Below are positions 1-7,840 of a stretch of 24,699 nucleotides of DNA, one piece after another (within the stretch, counting starts at the first letter, position 1; the number at the start of each line of letters is the position of its first letter). Origin of the DNA: Lachnospiraceae bacterium UBA7086. GTDB lineage: Bacteria; Bacillota; Clostridia; Lachnospirales; Lachnospiraceae. The stretch spans positions 36,243 through 60,941 of the forward strand of contig DKZA01000027.1 of the NCBI GenBank assembly GCA_002492525.1. The letters run 5' to 3'. The position numbers were made by a program, and so were the translations under genes. The notes beneath the pieces are model-generated. The model was given only the letters and a program-made list of their open reading frames with translations. It did no database searches and was not told the DNA's origin.

Positions 1-588
1 CTGGGACAGAACTTTATGAATCCGGCCCTGGGAGCCAGGTGTTTCCTGTTGATTTCTTTTACTTCCATTATGACGAATTTTGACTGTGACGCCTATACGG
101 GAGCCACGCCTCTGGCGGCCTTAAAGAATGGCGAGTCCGTCAATATTCTGGATATGGTGATCGGCCGCACGGCGGGAACCATTGGCGAGACTTCCATGGT
201 TGCTATTGTGATCGGGGCTTGTATCCTGATTTTGTTCGGTATCATTGATCTCAGGATTCCGGGCAGTTATATTGTGAGTCTGGTAATCTTTATCAGTCTT
301 TTTGGCGGCAGGGGTATCGACTGGCCGTACATATCCGCCCATCTTTCGGGCGGCGGTCTGATGCTCGGCGCTTTCTTTATGGCGACAGATTATGTAACGA
401 GGCCCATCACCAAGCGGGGGCAGTATCTTTACGGAATCCTTTTAGGGATTCTGACTGGTATCTTCCGGATTTTCGGCCCTTCCGCAGAGGGGGTATCTTA
501 TGCGATCATTATCGGCAATCTCTTAGTGCCGTTAATTGAGAAGATTACTCTTCCGAAAGCATTTGGTAAAGGAGGAGAAAAGGCATGA
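1..588 (+). CDS. rnfD: Rnf complex subunit RnfD, 3' part
   Basis: Membrane subunit of the Rnf ferredoxin:NAD+ oxidoreductase, which couples electron transfer to Na+ or H+ export. The reading frame is open from base 1 (LGQNFMNPALGARCF), so the gene starts before the window and 195 codons are visible. The flavin-acceptor motif DAYTGATPLA is present; the second Thr (codon 106-108) is the expected site of covalent FMN attachment by ApbE. Several hydrophobic helices follow, and the NPAL and GPSAEGVSYAIIIGN stretches match the RnfD/NqrB family. The stop overlaps the rnfG start by 4 bases (ATGA), indicating translational coupling. Order D-G-E-A-B is the usual clostridial rnfCDGEAB order, so rnfC should lie just upstream. 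Confidence 0.96.
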   Translation: MGQNFMNPALGARCFLLISFTSIMTNFDCDAYTGATPLAALKNGESVNILDMVIGRTAGTIGETSMVAIVIGACILILFGIIDLRIPGSYIVSLVIFISLFGGRGIDWPYISAHLSGGGLMLGAFFMATDYVTRPITKRGQYLYGILLGILTGIFRIFGPSAEGVSYAIIIGNLLVPLIEKITLPKAFGKGGEKA

Positions 589-1193
589 AAGAAATGATGA
601 AAAATACCGGTATTATGCTGGCAATCACATTGATAGCCGGTCTGCTTTTAGGAATTGTCTACCAGGTGACCAAAGAGCCTATTGCAGTGCAGGAAGCCAA
701 GGCAAAACAGGAAGCCTGTCAGGAAGTCTTTGCAGACGCGGCGTCCTTTGATGCGGTGGAGGTAATTCCGGTGGAAGAGAGTGCATGGAATGGCGCCGGC
801 TACGGACAGGAGAGTGTGGACGAAGTGATGATGGCAAAGGACAGTGCCGGCAGCACTTTGGGTTATGTGGTGACAGTGACAACCAAAGAAGGTTATGGCG
901 GGGATATTCGTTTTACAGTGGGTGTGCGTATGGACGGCACCGTGAACGGTATTTCCATTCTTTCCATTTCCGAGACGGCAGGACTGGGCATGCGGGCAGA
1001 AGAGGTATTAAAGCCCCAGTTTGCAGGTAAGAATGTGGAGAAATTTGAATATACCAAGAGTGGTGCGGCATCGGAAAGTCAGATAGATGCGATTTCTGGT
1101 GCAACCATCACAACGAACGCGGTGACTAATGGAGTCAACGCAGGACTTTACTATTTCCAGACACAATTGAAGGGAGGTAGTGAGAATGAATAG
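585..1193 (+). CDS. rnfG: Rnf complex subunit RnfG (FMN-binding)
   Basis: 202-residue Rnf subunit with one N-terminal membrane helix (about residues 8-27) and an extracytoplasmic FMN-binding domain. The C-terminal SGATITTNAV motif (residues 171-180) holds Thr174, the expected covalent FMN site made by ApbE. The GLGMRAEEV stretch is also typical of the family. The start ATG at 585 has a GGAGG 9 bases upstream and overlaps the rnfD stop. The 3' end overlaps the rnfE start by 8 bases. RnfG relays electrons between membrane flavins of the complex (family knowledge). Confidence 0.96.
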   Translation: MKEMMKNTGIMLAITLIAGLLLGIVYQVTKEPIAVQEAKAKQEACQEVFADAASFDAVEVIPVEESAWNGAGYGQESVDEVMMAKDSAGSTLGYVVTVTTKEGYGGDIRFTVGVRMDGTVNGISILSISETAGLGMRAEEVLKPQFAGKNVEKFEYTKSGAASESQIDAISGATITTNAVTNGVNAGLYYFQTQLKGGSENE

Positions 1194-1965
1194 TGTAAAA
1201 GAACGGCTTGTGAATGGTATTGTCAAAGAGAATCCTACCTTCGTTCTGATGCTTGGCATGTGTCCCACACTGGCAGTCACGACTTCGGCAATCAATGGCC
1301 TCGGCATGGGGCTTACCACCATGGTGGTGTTAGCTTTGAGTAACGTCTTTATCTCCATGCTCCGGCATATTATTCCGGATAAAGTGAGAATTCCGGCGTT
1401 TATCGTGATCATAGCCTCTTTTGTGACGATGGTGGAATTGCTGCTACAGGGATTCATTCCCTTTTTGTACGACGCTTTGGGCATCTATATCCCTCTGATC
1501 GTGGTGAATTGTATTATTTTAGGCCGGGCAGAGGCTTATGCCTATAAGAATCCTGTGATTCCTTCTCTTTTTGACGGAATCGGCATGGGACTTGGTTTCT
1601 CCGTGGCGTTGACCTGTATCGGTGCGGTGCGGGAACTTTTGGGGGCAGGCACCTTGTTTGGCATCGGAGTGATGCCGGAAAGCTATGTGCCGGTGAGCAT
1701 CTTTATCATGGCCCCGGGCGCGTTCTTTGTGCTGGCAGTGCTGACGGCGATTCAGAATAAGGTCAAGATCATCGGTGAGCGCAAGGGGAAAGATATGTCG
1801 AAGATTCAGTCAGGCTGCGGCAATGACTGCCTCAACTGTTCTGATACGGGTTGTGCGAAGCGCCTGATTGATGAGAAACCCCAAAAGGTCAGAAAAGAGA
1901 TTGAGATAGAAGAAATCGTGGACGAGGAAGCGGAAACGGGAGAGGAGGAGAACGATAATGCTTAA
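1186..1965 (+). CDS. rnfE: Rnf complex subunit RnfE with Cys-rich acidic tail
   Basis: Integral membrane subunit, 259 residues, with about six helices and the hallmark MLGMCPTLAVTTSAINGLGMG stretch close to the N-terminus; with RnfA it forms the membrane core that carries an Fe-S site. ATG at 1186 is chosen because GGGAGG lies 8 bases upstream; an in-frame GTG at 1180 is too close to that site. After the last helix there is a tail of about 55 residues that is not needed for the core fold: cysteines at about 211, 215, 218 and 223 (C-x3-C-x2-C-x4-C), then a run rich in Glu and Asp. Overlaps rnfA by 8 bases. Confidence 0.94.
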   Translation: MNSVKERLVNGIVKENPTFVLMLGMCPTLAVTTSAINGLGMGLTTMVVLALSNVFISMLRHIIPDKVRIPAFIVIIASFVTMVELLLQGFIPFLYDALGIYIPLIVVNCIILGRAEAYAYKNPVIPSLFDGIGMGLGFSVALTCIGAVRELLGAGTLFGIGVMPESYVPVSIFIMAPGAFFVLAVLTAIQNKVKIIGERKGKDMSKIQSGCGNDCLNCSDTGCAKRLIDEKPQKVRKEIEIEEIVDEEAETGEEENDNA

Positions 1966-2536
1966 AGAGTTATTGGTGATATTGATTGCATCTTCTCTTG
2001 TCAATAACGTGGTGTTAAGCCAGTTCCTTGGATTGTGTCCGTTCCTGGGCGTATCCAAAAAGACCAATACAGCAACGGGTATGGGTGTGGCGGTTATTTT
2101 CGTCATCACACTGGCATCAGCTGTGGCGGGTGCGATTTACCAGTTCATTCTGGTACCTTTTGATATTACGTATTTACAGACCATTGTATTTATTCTGGTG
2201 ATTGCGGCACTGGTGCAGTTCGTGGAAATGTTCTTAAAGAAATTTATTCCCGGTCTGTATCAGTCTCTGGGCGTGTATCTTCCTCTGATCACCACCAACT
2301 GTGCGGTGCTGGGTGTGGCACTTACCAACGTGCAGAAGAATTACGGCATACTGACTGGTATAGTCAATGGTTTTGCGACGGCTGTAGGGTTCACTATTTC
2401 TATTGTGATTCTTGCAGGTATCCGGGAAAAAATGGCGCACAATGATATACCGGAAGCTTTTCAGGGTATGCCCATTGTGTTGGTGACGGCAGGATTGATG
2501 GCAATTGCGTTCTGTGGCTTTTCAGGATTGCTCTAA
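1958..2536 (+). CDS. rnfA: Rnf complex subunit RnfA
   Basis: 192-residue hydrophobic protein with about six membrane helices. The N-terminal SSLVNNVVLSQFLGLCPFLGVSK region and the central LPLITTNCAVLGVAL motif are diagnostic for RnfA/NqrE; the conserved Cys residues in these two half-helices are thought to hold an intramembrane Fe-S cluster in the Rnf/Nqr family. Start ATG 1958 has AGGAGG 9 bases upstream, inside the end of rnfE. The length is that of the family. Confidence 0.96.
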   Translation: MLKELLVILIASSLVNNVVLSQFLGLCPFLGVSKKTNTATGMGVAVIFVITLASAVAGAIYQFILVPFDITYLQTIVFILVIAALVQFVEMFLKKFIPGLYQSLGVYLPLITTNCAVLGVALTNVQKNYGILTGIVNGFATAVGFTISIVILAGIREKMAHNDIPEAFQGMPIVLVTAGLMAIAFCGFSGLL

Positions 2537-2562
2537 TATGTGATATAAAATGGAGGATTGAG

Positions 2563-3354
2563 ATGGATATAACCGGTATTTTGGTGGCCACTGTGCTGGT
2601 AGGGGCGGTCGGATTGTTTGTGGGACTGTTCCTGGGTGTGGCCGGCATCAAATTTAAAGTGGAAGTGGATGAGAGGGAAGAAGCCATACTGGGGGTTCTT
2701 CCCGGCAATAACTGTGGCGGATGCGGCTATGCGGGATGCTCTGGTTTGGCAGCGGCCATTGTGAAAGGGGAAGCACCTGCCAATGCCTGTCCGGTAGGCG
2801 GAGAGAAAGTGGGCAGTCAGGTGGCACAGATCATGGGCGTGGAAGCCGGTGAGAGTGTGCGGAAGGTGGCTTTCGTAAAATGTCAGGGAGATAAAGAACG
2901 TACTCGCATGGATTATGATTATACGGGAATAGAAGATTGCCGTATGCTCGCCTTCGTGCCAAACGGCGGGCCTAAATCCTGTAATGATGGCTGTCTGGGA
3001 TTCGGAAGCTGTGTGAAAGTGTGTCCTTTCGATGCCATTCATGTGATTAACGGCGTGGCAGTGGTGGATAAGGAAGCCTGTAAGGCCTGCGGCAAGTGTG
3101 TGGCCGTCTGCCCGAAACAGCTGATTGAACTGATTCCTTATGACGCCAAGCATGTGGTGGCCTGCAGTTCCAGGGAGAAGGGACCGGATACCATGAAGGC
3201 ATGTGATGTGGGATGTATTGCCTGTCAGTTGTGTAAGAGAAATTGTCCGGCAGATGCGGTGACGATTGAAGATTTTCATGCTATCATAGATCAGGACAAA
3301 TGTACCGGCTGCGGCACTTGTAAGGAGAAGTGTCCGAAGAAAGCGATTGTATAG
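2563..3354 (+). CDS. rnfB: Rnf complex subunit RnfB (polyferredoxin)
   Basis: 263 residues, the presumed entry point for electrons from reduced ferredoxin. One N-terminal membrane helix (about 5-26), then the RnfB-type Fe-S domain with Cys51, Cys54, Cys59 and Cys76 (NCGGCGYAGC), then a ferredoxin-like part with four further cysteine groups, including CKACGKCVAVCP and CTGCGTCKEKCP. Two of the groups have irregular spacing (CNDGC..., CDVGCIAC...), as is common in clostridial RnfB. GGAGG lies 6 bases before the start. The stop is only 14 bases before the kinase gene, with no terminator between them. Confidence 0.96.
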   Translation: MDITGILVATVLVGAVGLFVGLFLGVAGIKFKVEVDEREEAILGVLPGNNCGGCGYAGCSGLAAAIVKGEAPANACPVGGEKVGSQVAQIMGVEAGESVRKVAFVKCQGDKERTRMDYDYTGIEDCRMLAFVPNGGPKSCNDGCLGFGSCVKVCPFDAIHVINGVAVVDKEACKACGKCVAVCPKQLIELIPYDAKHVVACSSREKGPDTMKACDVGCIACQLCKRNCPADAVTIEDFHAIIDQDKCTGCGTCKEKCPKKAIV

Positions 3355-3368
3355 AAGATGGAGAACGT

Positions 3369-4673
3369 ATGATCATGGACGGACAGTTGAAGAGCGGAAC
3401 GATTCTTACCTCTGAAAGCGGCAACCGCTATACGGTAAAGCAACTGCTTGGAGCCGGCGGACAGGGGGAAGTATATTCGGTAGAAGCAGAACATAAGACA
3501 TATGCTTTGAAGTGGTATTATAAGAATACTGCGACTAAGAATCAGAAAGAAATACTGGATAATCTTATTCAGAGCGGCCCGCCGGACGCTTCTTTCCTGT
3601 GGCCGCAGGATATGATCTTCAGGGTCTATGGGGAATCTTTTGGTTATATTATGCCTCTTCGGCCTAAGAATTACCGAAGCATTGTGGATATGATGAAGCG
3701 GAAGGCGGAGCCTTCTTTTTACTGTCTCTGCAGGGCAGCTTATCAGTTGACAAGAGGGTATCGCGCACTGCATGGAAAGGGTTACAGCTATCGGGATATT
3801 TCATTTGGCAATGTGTTCTTTGATCCGGATACGGGGGATGTTCTGATCTGTGATAACGACAATGTTTCATATAATGGCGCCAAAACAGGAATCTATGGAA
3901 CACCACGTTTTATGGCACCTGAAATTGTGACAGGGAAGGCGAAGCCTTCCAGAAATACCGATTTGTTTTCGCTGGCTGTTTTACTCTTTTATATGTTTAT
4001 GCTGGGGCATCCCTTAGAAGGGAAAAGGGAGGCCCGCATTAAATGTATGGATATCCACGCAATGAATCAATTATATGGGACGGATCCGCTGTTTGTTTTT
4101 GATCCGGATAACAAAGATAACAGACCCCTTGCAGGTTATCAGGACAATGTGCTTATTTTTTGGGATCTGTATCCACAACAGTTAAGGGATCTGTTTATTA
4201 CGTCTTTTACTACCGGGCTTACCCAGCCTAACCGCAGGATTACGGAGGCCAAATGGCTGGAGACGTTTGCTAATATGATGTCTGGTATTATGATCTGTCC
4301 GCACTGCGGCTGCGAGGTGTTTTACGACGCGCAGAAAGAGGAAAGCGGCGCAGCGCACATCTGTTGGGGCTGTCAGCAGACAGTGACGGTTCCGCCCAAA
4401 ATGGTAATCGGTAAGAGTACGGTTCTGCTGATGGCGGGCACGAAGCTGTATCAGCATCATATTGACGGTGATTATGATATGGAGACTGTGGCAGGCGAGG
4501 TGGTGCAAAATCCCAGTAATCCGAAACTCTGGGGCATCAAGAATCTGTCTCAGGATAATTGGACTTACAGTAAGGGGGATGGCACACAGGTGCCGGTGGC
4601 ACCGGGGCGCTCGGCGGCGATTGCCAGGGATGCAAAGGTTGATTTCGGACAGCTGACGGGAGAATTTTATTAA
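3369..4673 (+). CDS. Ser/Thr protein kinase with C-terminal zinc ribbon (TerY-P type)
   Basis: 434 residues. Kinase fold with a glycine loop GAGGQGEVY (28-36), the ATP lysine in ALKW (Lys48), a catalytic loop YRDISFGNVFF (Arg142, Asp143, Asn148; Tyr replaces the usual His), a metal site written DND at 162-164 instead of DFG, and an activation segment GTPRFMAPEI. A CPHC...CWGC zinc ribbon follows. The last 90 residues (KLYQHHIDG..., NPKLWGIKNLS..., DFGQLTGEFY) look like a beta-rich, FHA-like domain (inference). Such kinases pair with a TerY vWA protein and a PP2C phosphatase in the TerY-P triad, and both are encoded just downstream. Start 3369 has GGAG 5 bases upstream; ATG 3375 is possible. 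No membrane helix is seen, so it is likely cytoplasmic. Confidence 0.85.
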   Translation: MIMDGQLKSGTILTSESGNRYTVKQLLGAGGQGEVYSVEAEHKTYALKWYYKNTATKNQKEILDNLIQSGPPDASFLWPQDMIFRVYGESFGYIMPLRPKNYRSIVDMMKRKAEPSFYCLCRAAYQLTRGYRALHGKGYSYRDISFGNVFFDPDTGDVLICDNDNVSYNGAKTGIYGTPRFMAPEIVTGKAKPSRNTDLFSLAVLLFYMFMLGHPLEGKREARIKCMDIHAMNQLYGTDPLFVFDPDNKDNRPLAGYQDNVLIFWDLYPQQLRDLFITSFTTGLTQPNRRITEAKWLETFANMMSGIMICPHCGCEVFYDAQKEESGAAHICWGCQQTVTVPPKMVIGKSTVLLMAGTKLYQHHIDGDYDMETVAGEVVQNPSNPKLWGIKNLSQDNWTYSKGDGTQVPVAPGRSAAIARDAKVDFGQLTGEFY

Positions 4674-4690
4674 GGAGCATAATAACTGGT

Positions 4691-5863
4691 ATGGAAGACC
4701 ATAAGGTTTTGGCAGATATGATACATGACTATCCGGATGCGCTTTCTGACCGAAAGAAGCTGCAGGCTCTGCTTTTGGATTTTTTTCCCCAGGATAGATT
4801 GAAGAGGAATCTGCTGTTGATCGTATTTGATGACGGTGTCGTGAATGAAATGAAGGGTCTTGTGCAGATGGACAAGATGAAGTTTCACCGGTTTGTCAGA
4901 TCTATTGAACTGGGATACGATATCAGACCAAAGAGTGCTGAGGCTGCCGTTACCGCCTGGGCGGCGGCAATGGGCCTGCGTGCAGAAGAGCAGACGGATG
5001 CAAAACCTGTGCCTGAAAGAAGAAGGGAACCGTCTTCTGAAACAGAGTGGATGCCATGTGAGAGCGACAGCCTGTATGAATATGAGGAGACGCCCAGAGG
5101 CATCAAAATTCTGAAGTTCGCGGATTTTGATGATTCTGTGATTGTGATTCCCAATGTGATCGAGGGGAAAAAGGTATTTGCAGTCGGCAATCATGCTTTC
5201 AAGGGCTGTGTGGGCATTGAGAAGATTATCGTTTCGGACGGAATAGAAATATTGGGCAACGGTGTGTTTTTGAATTGCAGGGAGTTAAAAGAAGTCGTTT
5301 TGCCGGAAACGCTGCGGTGGATCGGTACCACGGATCCGGCGGGCTGTCCCAAGATATTGGGCAGCCGGACAAAATATGACGGCGCTTTTGAGTATACTGG
5401 TTTAAGAGAAATCAGCATACCAGACAGTGTAAAATCTATCGGAGAAAATACCTTTGCCGGCTGTGAACAGTTAAAGAGGGTGGAGCTGCCGAAACAGTTA
5501 AAAGAAATCAAGGAAAATACCTTCCGCTGGTGCAGAAGTCTTAGGCAGATAGAATTGTCTCAGGGGATTGAGACTATCAGTATATCCGCCTTTGAAGGAT
5601 GCGAAGCGCTCAGGGAGGTGGAACTTCCGGAAGGCGTAACAAGCGTTGAAGAAGGGGCATTTGCAGGCTGTAAGAGCTTGGAGCGTATCTATATACCGGA
5701 TTCGGTGGTTGAAATCGGCGGCGGAAAGGGAAGCGGTTTCTTAAAGACTTTCGGGGAGCCGGACGAAAGGCATGAAAATTTTGTGATACAATGCAATGCA
5801 GGTTCCTATGCAATGCATTATGCCAGAGCACAACAAATCAGATGCGTAAACGCACAATTTTAA
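4691..5863 (+). CDS. BspA-type leucine-rich-repeat protein with N-terminal helical domain
   Basis: 390 residues in two parts. Residues 1-95 form a predicted helical domain (MIHDYPDALSDRKKLQALLL..., then AWAAAMGL near its end) of a type I recall at the N-terminus of other bacterial signalling proteins; I cannot name it with certainty. From about residue 160 to the end come BspA/LRR_5-type repeats with the pattern I-x6-F-x2-C-x2-L-x2-V-x2-P-x2-V/L-x2-I. There is no signal peptide or anchor, unlike surface BspA proteins, which fits an intracellular scaffold or kinase substrate. It sits between the kinase and vWA genes with gaps of 17 and 12 bases. An AAGGAG lies 13 bases before the start, a rather long spacing. 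Confidence 0.82.
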   Translation: MEDHKVLADMIHDYPDALSDRKKLQALLLDFFPQDRLKRNLLLIVFDDGVVNEMKGLVQMDKMKFHRFVRSIELGYDIRPKSAEAAVTAWAAAMGLRAEEQTDAKPVPERRREPSSETEWMPCESDSLYEYEETPRGIKILKFADFDDSVIVIPNVIEGKKVFAVGNHAFKGCVGIEKIIVSDGIEILGNGVFLNCRELKEVVLPETLRWIGTTDPAGCPKILGSRTKYDGAFEYTGLREISIPDSVKSIGENTFAGCEQLKRVELPKQLKEIKENTFRWCRSLRQIELSQGIETISISAFEGCEALREVELPEGVTSVEEGAFAGCKSLERIYIPDSVVEIGGGKGSGFLKTFGEPDERHENFVIQCNAGSYAMHYARAQQIRCVNAQF

Positions 5864-5875
5864 GGAGGAACGATT

Positions 5876-6589
5876 ATGGGAGAAATGAAAAGACCGGGAG
5901 GAGAACTGGCAAGCAGGCCGCTTCATTTTTTTTGGATTGTGGATTGCTCTGGTTCCATGTACGGAGAAAAGATTGGGACAGTCAACCATGCGATACAATC
6001 CACCATACCGGAGATGGTATCTGCGGCGGAAAATAACCCCAACGCACAGTTGATGATTCGGACGCTGAAGTTTGCTACCGGCGCTTCCTGGGTGACCAGC
6101 AATCCCATTCCTGTGGAGGATTTTGCCTGGGACGATCTGGAGGCAGGTGGGGTCACCGATCTGGGAAAAGCCTTTGAACTTCTGGCGGCGCAGCTCACCA
6201 TTCCACCCATGTCGGACAGGGCGCTTCCGCCTGTGCTTGTATTGCTTTCTGACGGGCAGCCCACGGACGATTATAAAAAGGCCCTGGCGGAATTAAAGAA
6301 GCTTCCCTGGGGAAAGAAAGCCGTCAAGATTGCCATTTCCATAGGACAGGACGCGGACGATGATGTTTTAGAAGAATTTACAGGGAATAAGGAACTGGTA
6401 TTGCAGGCGAATAATGCGGCGGCTCTTACCAAAATGATCAAATGGGCTTCTACGGCGGCGTCACTGGTGTCTGCCCCGGCAAGCATTGCGGCGGATGGGC
6501 ACAAGGAGGAAGGAGCTAGTCCGGTGATCGTTGATATGGGAGGCAGAATTCCTGATCTGGATGATATTGAAGAAGGGGATGTCTGGTAG
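5876..6589 (+). CDS. TerY-like von Willebrand factor A domain protein
   Basis: 237 residues, almost all one vWA domain with a complete metal-ion-dependent adhesion site: DCSGS at 23-27, Thr94 in GGVTDLG and Asp126 in LSDGQPTDD. The C-terminus is short and acidic (PDLDDIEEGDVW). Close match in layout to TerY of the tellurite-resistance/stress systems. No signal sequence is seen, so it should act in the cytoplasm, probably as a metal-dependent docking partner for the kinase and phosphatase (inference from the TerY-P triad). The AGGAGG overlaps the stop codon of the preceding gene and is well spaced. The usual TerY C-terminal zinc domain is missing here and appears as a separate gene at 7469. 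Confidence 0.87.
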   Translation: MGEMKRPGGELASRPLHFFWIVDCSGSMYGEKIGTVNHAIQSTIPEMVSAAENNPNAQLMIRTLKFATGASWVTSNPIPVEDFAWDDLEAGGVTDLGKAFELLAAQLTIPPMSDRALPPVLVLLSDGQPTDDYKKALAELKKLPWGKKAVKIAISIGQDADDDVLEEFTGNKELVLQANNAAALTKMIKWASTAASLVSAPASIAADGHKEEGASPVIVDMGGRIPDLDDIEEGDVW

Positions 6590-6604
6590 AAAGGATGTTT
6601 GTAT

Positions 6605-7426
6605 ATGATACGAAAAGTATTCGGTGCATCTGTACAGGGCGCATCTCATATACGAAGCGGGAAAGAGTGCCAGGACAGCCTCAAGAAACTGGAAAAAGAT
6701 GCGGACACCGTTATCCTGGCGGTGGCAGATGGGCATGGGAGTGATTCGAGCCCTTACAGTAAGACCGGTTCTTATGCGGCGGTAAATGTTTTTTGCAAGA
6801 TATTAGAAACGTATCTGGATACTTATGCTGCACAGCCGGAAATGCTCTTTACTTTGTTGAAGCGGGAGGGCGATACCAAGATTGCCCGGGAGATTGATAT
6901 GGAGTGGAAGCATAGAATACTGAGACTTCATGCCAAGTGTAAGAGGGAAGTTCCGCTGGATGCGGCGGGCAATAAGGATAAAGAAGCAATTTACAGGATG
7001 TATGGGAGCACGCTGTTAGGACTGGTTCTTACCAGAGATTTTGTGTTCGCTTTTCAGCTTGGTGACGGGGATATCGTCAAAGTTTCGGAAACGGGAGTAT
7101 ACAGTATTATTGAGGCAGATAAACTTCTGGGAACAGAAACCCATTCTCTGTGCAAGGCAGAATCCTGGAAAAAGGCTATCACATTTATCGGAAAACGGGA
7201 AGAGAAAGAGAAACTGCCTGTTCTGTATATGCTTTCCACCGATGGTCTGGCCAACAGCTATAAAAACGATGAAGAATTTCAAAAAACCTGTAAAGATTAT
7301 TTTGTTCTGTTGAAGGAACACGGCGTAAAGGCAGTGTCCGATCAACTGAAAACATGGCTACAGGAAACCAGTGCATTAGGCAGCGGCGATGACATCACCG
7401 TTCTTTTTGCCTATGATATGGCGTAG
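6605..7426 (+). CDS. PP2C-family Ser/Thr protein phosphatase
   Basis: 273 residues with the PP2C metal-binding signature in order: CQDS (Asp24), ADGHGSD (Asp42, Gly43), YGSTLLG, GDGDIVKV, STDGLANS and a terminal GDDITVLFAYD (Asp pair). It removes phosphate from Ser/Thr and is the natural counterpart of the kinase three genes upstream. Start ATG 6605 is chosen because AAGGA lies 9 bases upstream; a TTG at 6599 in the same frame is only 3 bases from it. It is 15 bases after the vWA gene. No membrane segment is seen. Confidence 0.9.
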   Translation: MIRKVFGASVQGASHIRSGKECQDSLKKLEKDADTVILAVADGHGSDSSPYSKTGSYAAVNVFCKILETYLDTYAAQPEMLFTLLKREGDTKIAREIDMEWKHRILRLHAKCKREVPLDAAGNKDKEAIYRMYGSTLLGLVLTRDFVFAFQLGDGDIVKVSETGVYSIIEADKLLGTETHSLCKAESWKKAITFIGKREEKEKLPVLYMLSTDGLANSYKNDEEFQKTCKDYFVLLKEHGVKAVSDQLKTWLQETSALGSGDDITVLFAYDMA

Positions 7427-7468
7427 AACTGACGGGCAGCATGCCGGAAAGAAGCAGGAGGATTAGAG

Positions 7469-7816
7469 ATGGAAGCGCGGATTGCCTTGTGTAAATGCAG
7501 AGAGGGACAAAAGATTTATGGTGTCCGTTTTGAAAAAATGGAAGACGGATGGAAATATACCTGGGCATTTCCGGTAAAGGAAGCTGTTGCCAAAAGAGAA
7601 CAGTACGATAAGACCAAGATCGTGGGACAGATTATCCCAGACAGCAATTATCCGGGGTGTCCCTTTTGCAGGACAAAAGATTTTGTGATCTGCAACTGCG
7701 GTAAATTGAACTGTCATAATGGGAATGATTCGCATTTTACCTGTAACTGGTGCGGTTTGACCGGGACGCTTGGCAGCTATGACGGGTCGGGGTTTGGTTC
7801 CGGGAGCGATTTATAG
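7469..7816 (+). CDS. Small TerY-C-like zinc-binding protein
   Basis: 115 residues. The C-terminal half holds a dense cysteine set, CPFC (64, 67), CNCGKLNC (75, 77, 82) and CNWC (92, 95), the pattern of the TerY-C metal-binding domain that is normally fused to the C-terminus of TerY vWA proteins. Cys8 and Cys10 add a second pair near the N-terminus. The tail is a Gly/Ser-rich run. The start has AGGAGG 7 bases upstream. It lies 42 bases after the phosphatase and probably completes the phospho-signalling set as a separate subunit (inference). Confidence 0.75.
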   Translation: MEARIALCKCREGQKIYGVRFEKMEDGWKYTWAFPVKEAVAKREQYDKTKIVGQIIPDSNYPGCPFCRTKDFVICNCGKLNCHNGNDSHFTCNWCGLTGTLGSYDGSGFGSGSDL

Positions 7817-7840
7817 AACATGCTAAGAAAGGAGAATGAT

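Noticed and set aside
1180..1185. GTG at 1180 as the rnfE start
   Set aside because: Only 2 bases after the GGGAGG; ATG 1186 is properly spaced.
2533..3279. 248-codon open frame antisense to rnfB
   Set aside because: Mirrors the rnfB reading frame, has no ribosome site and shows no domain; rnfB has unmistakable Fe-S motifs.
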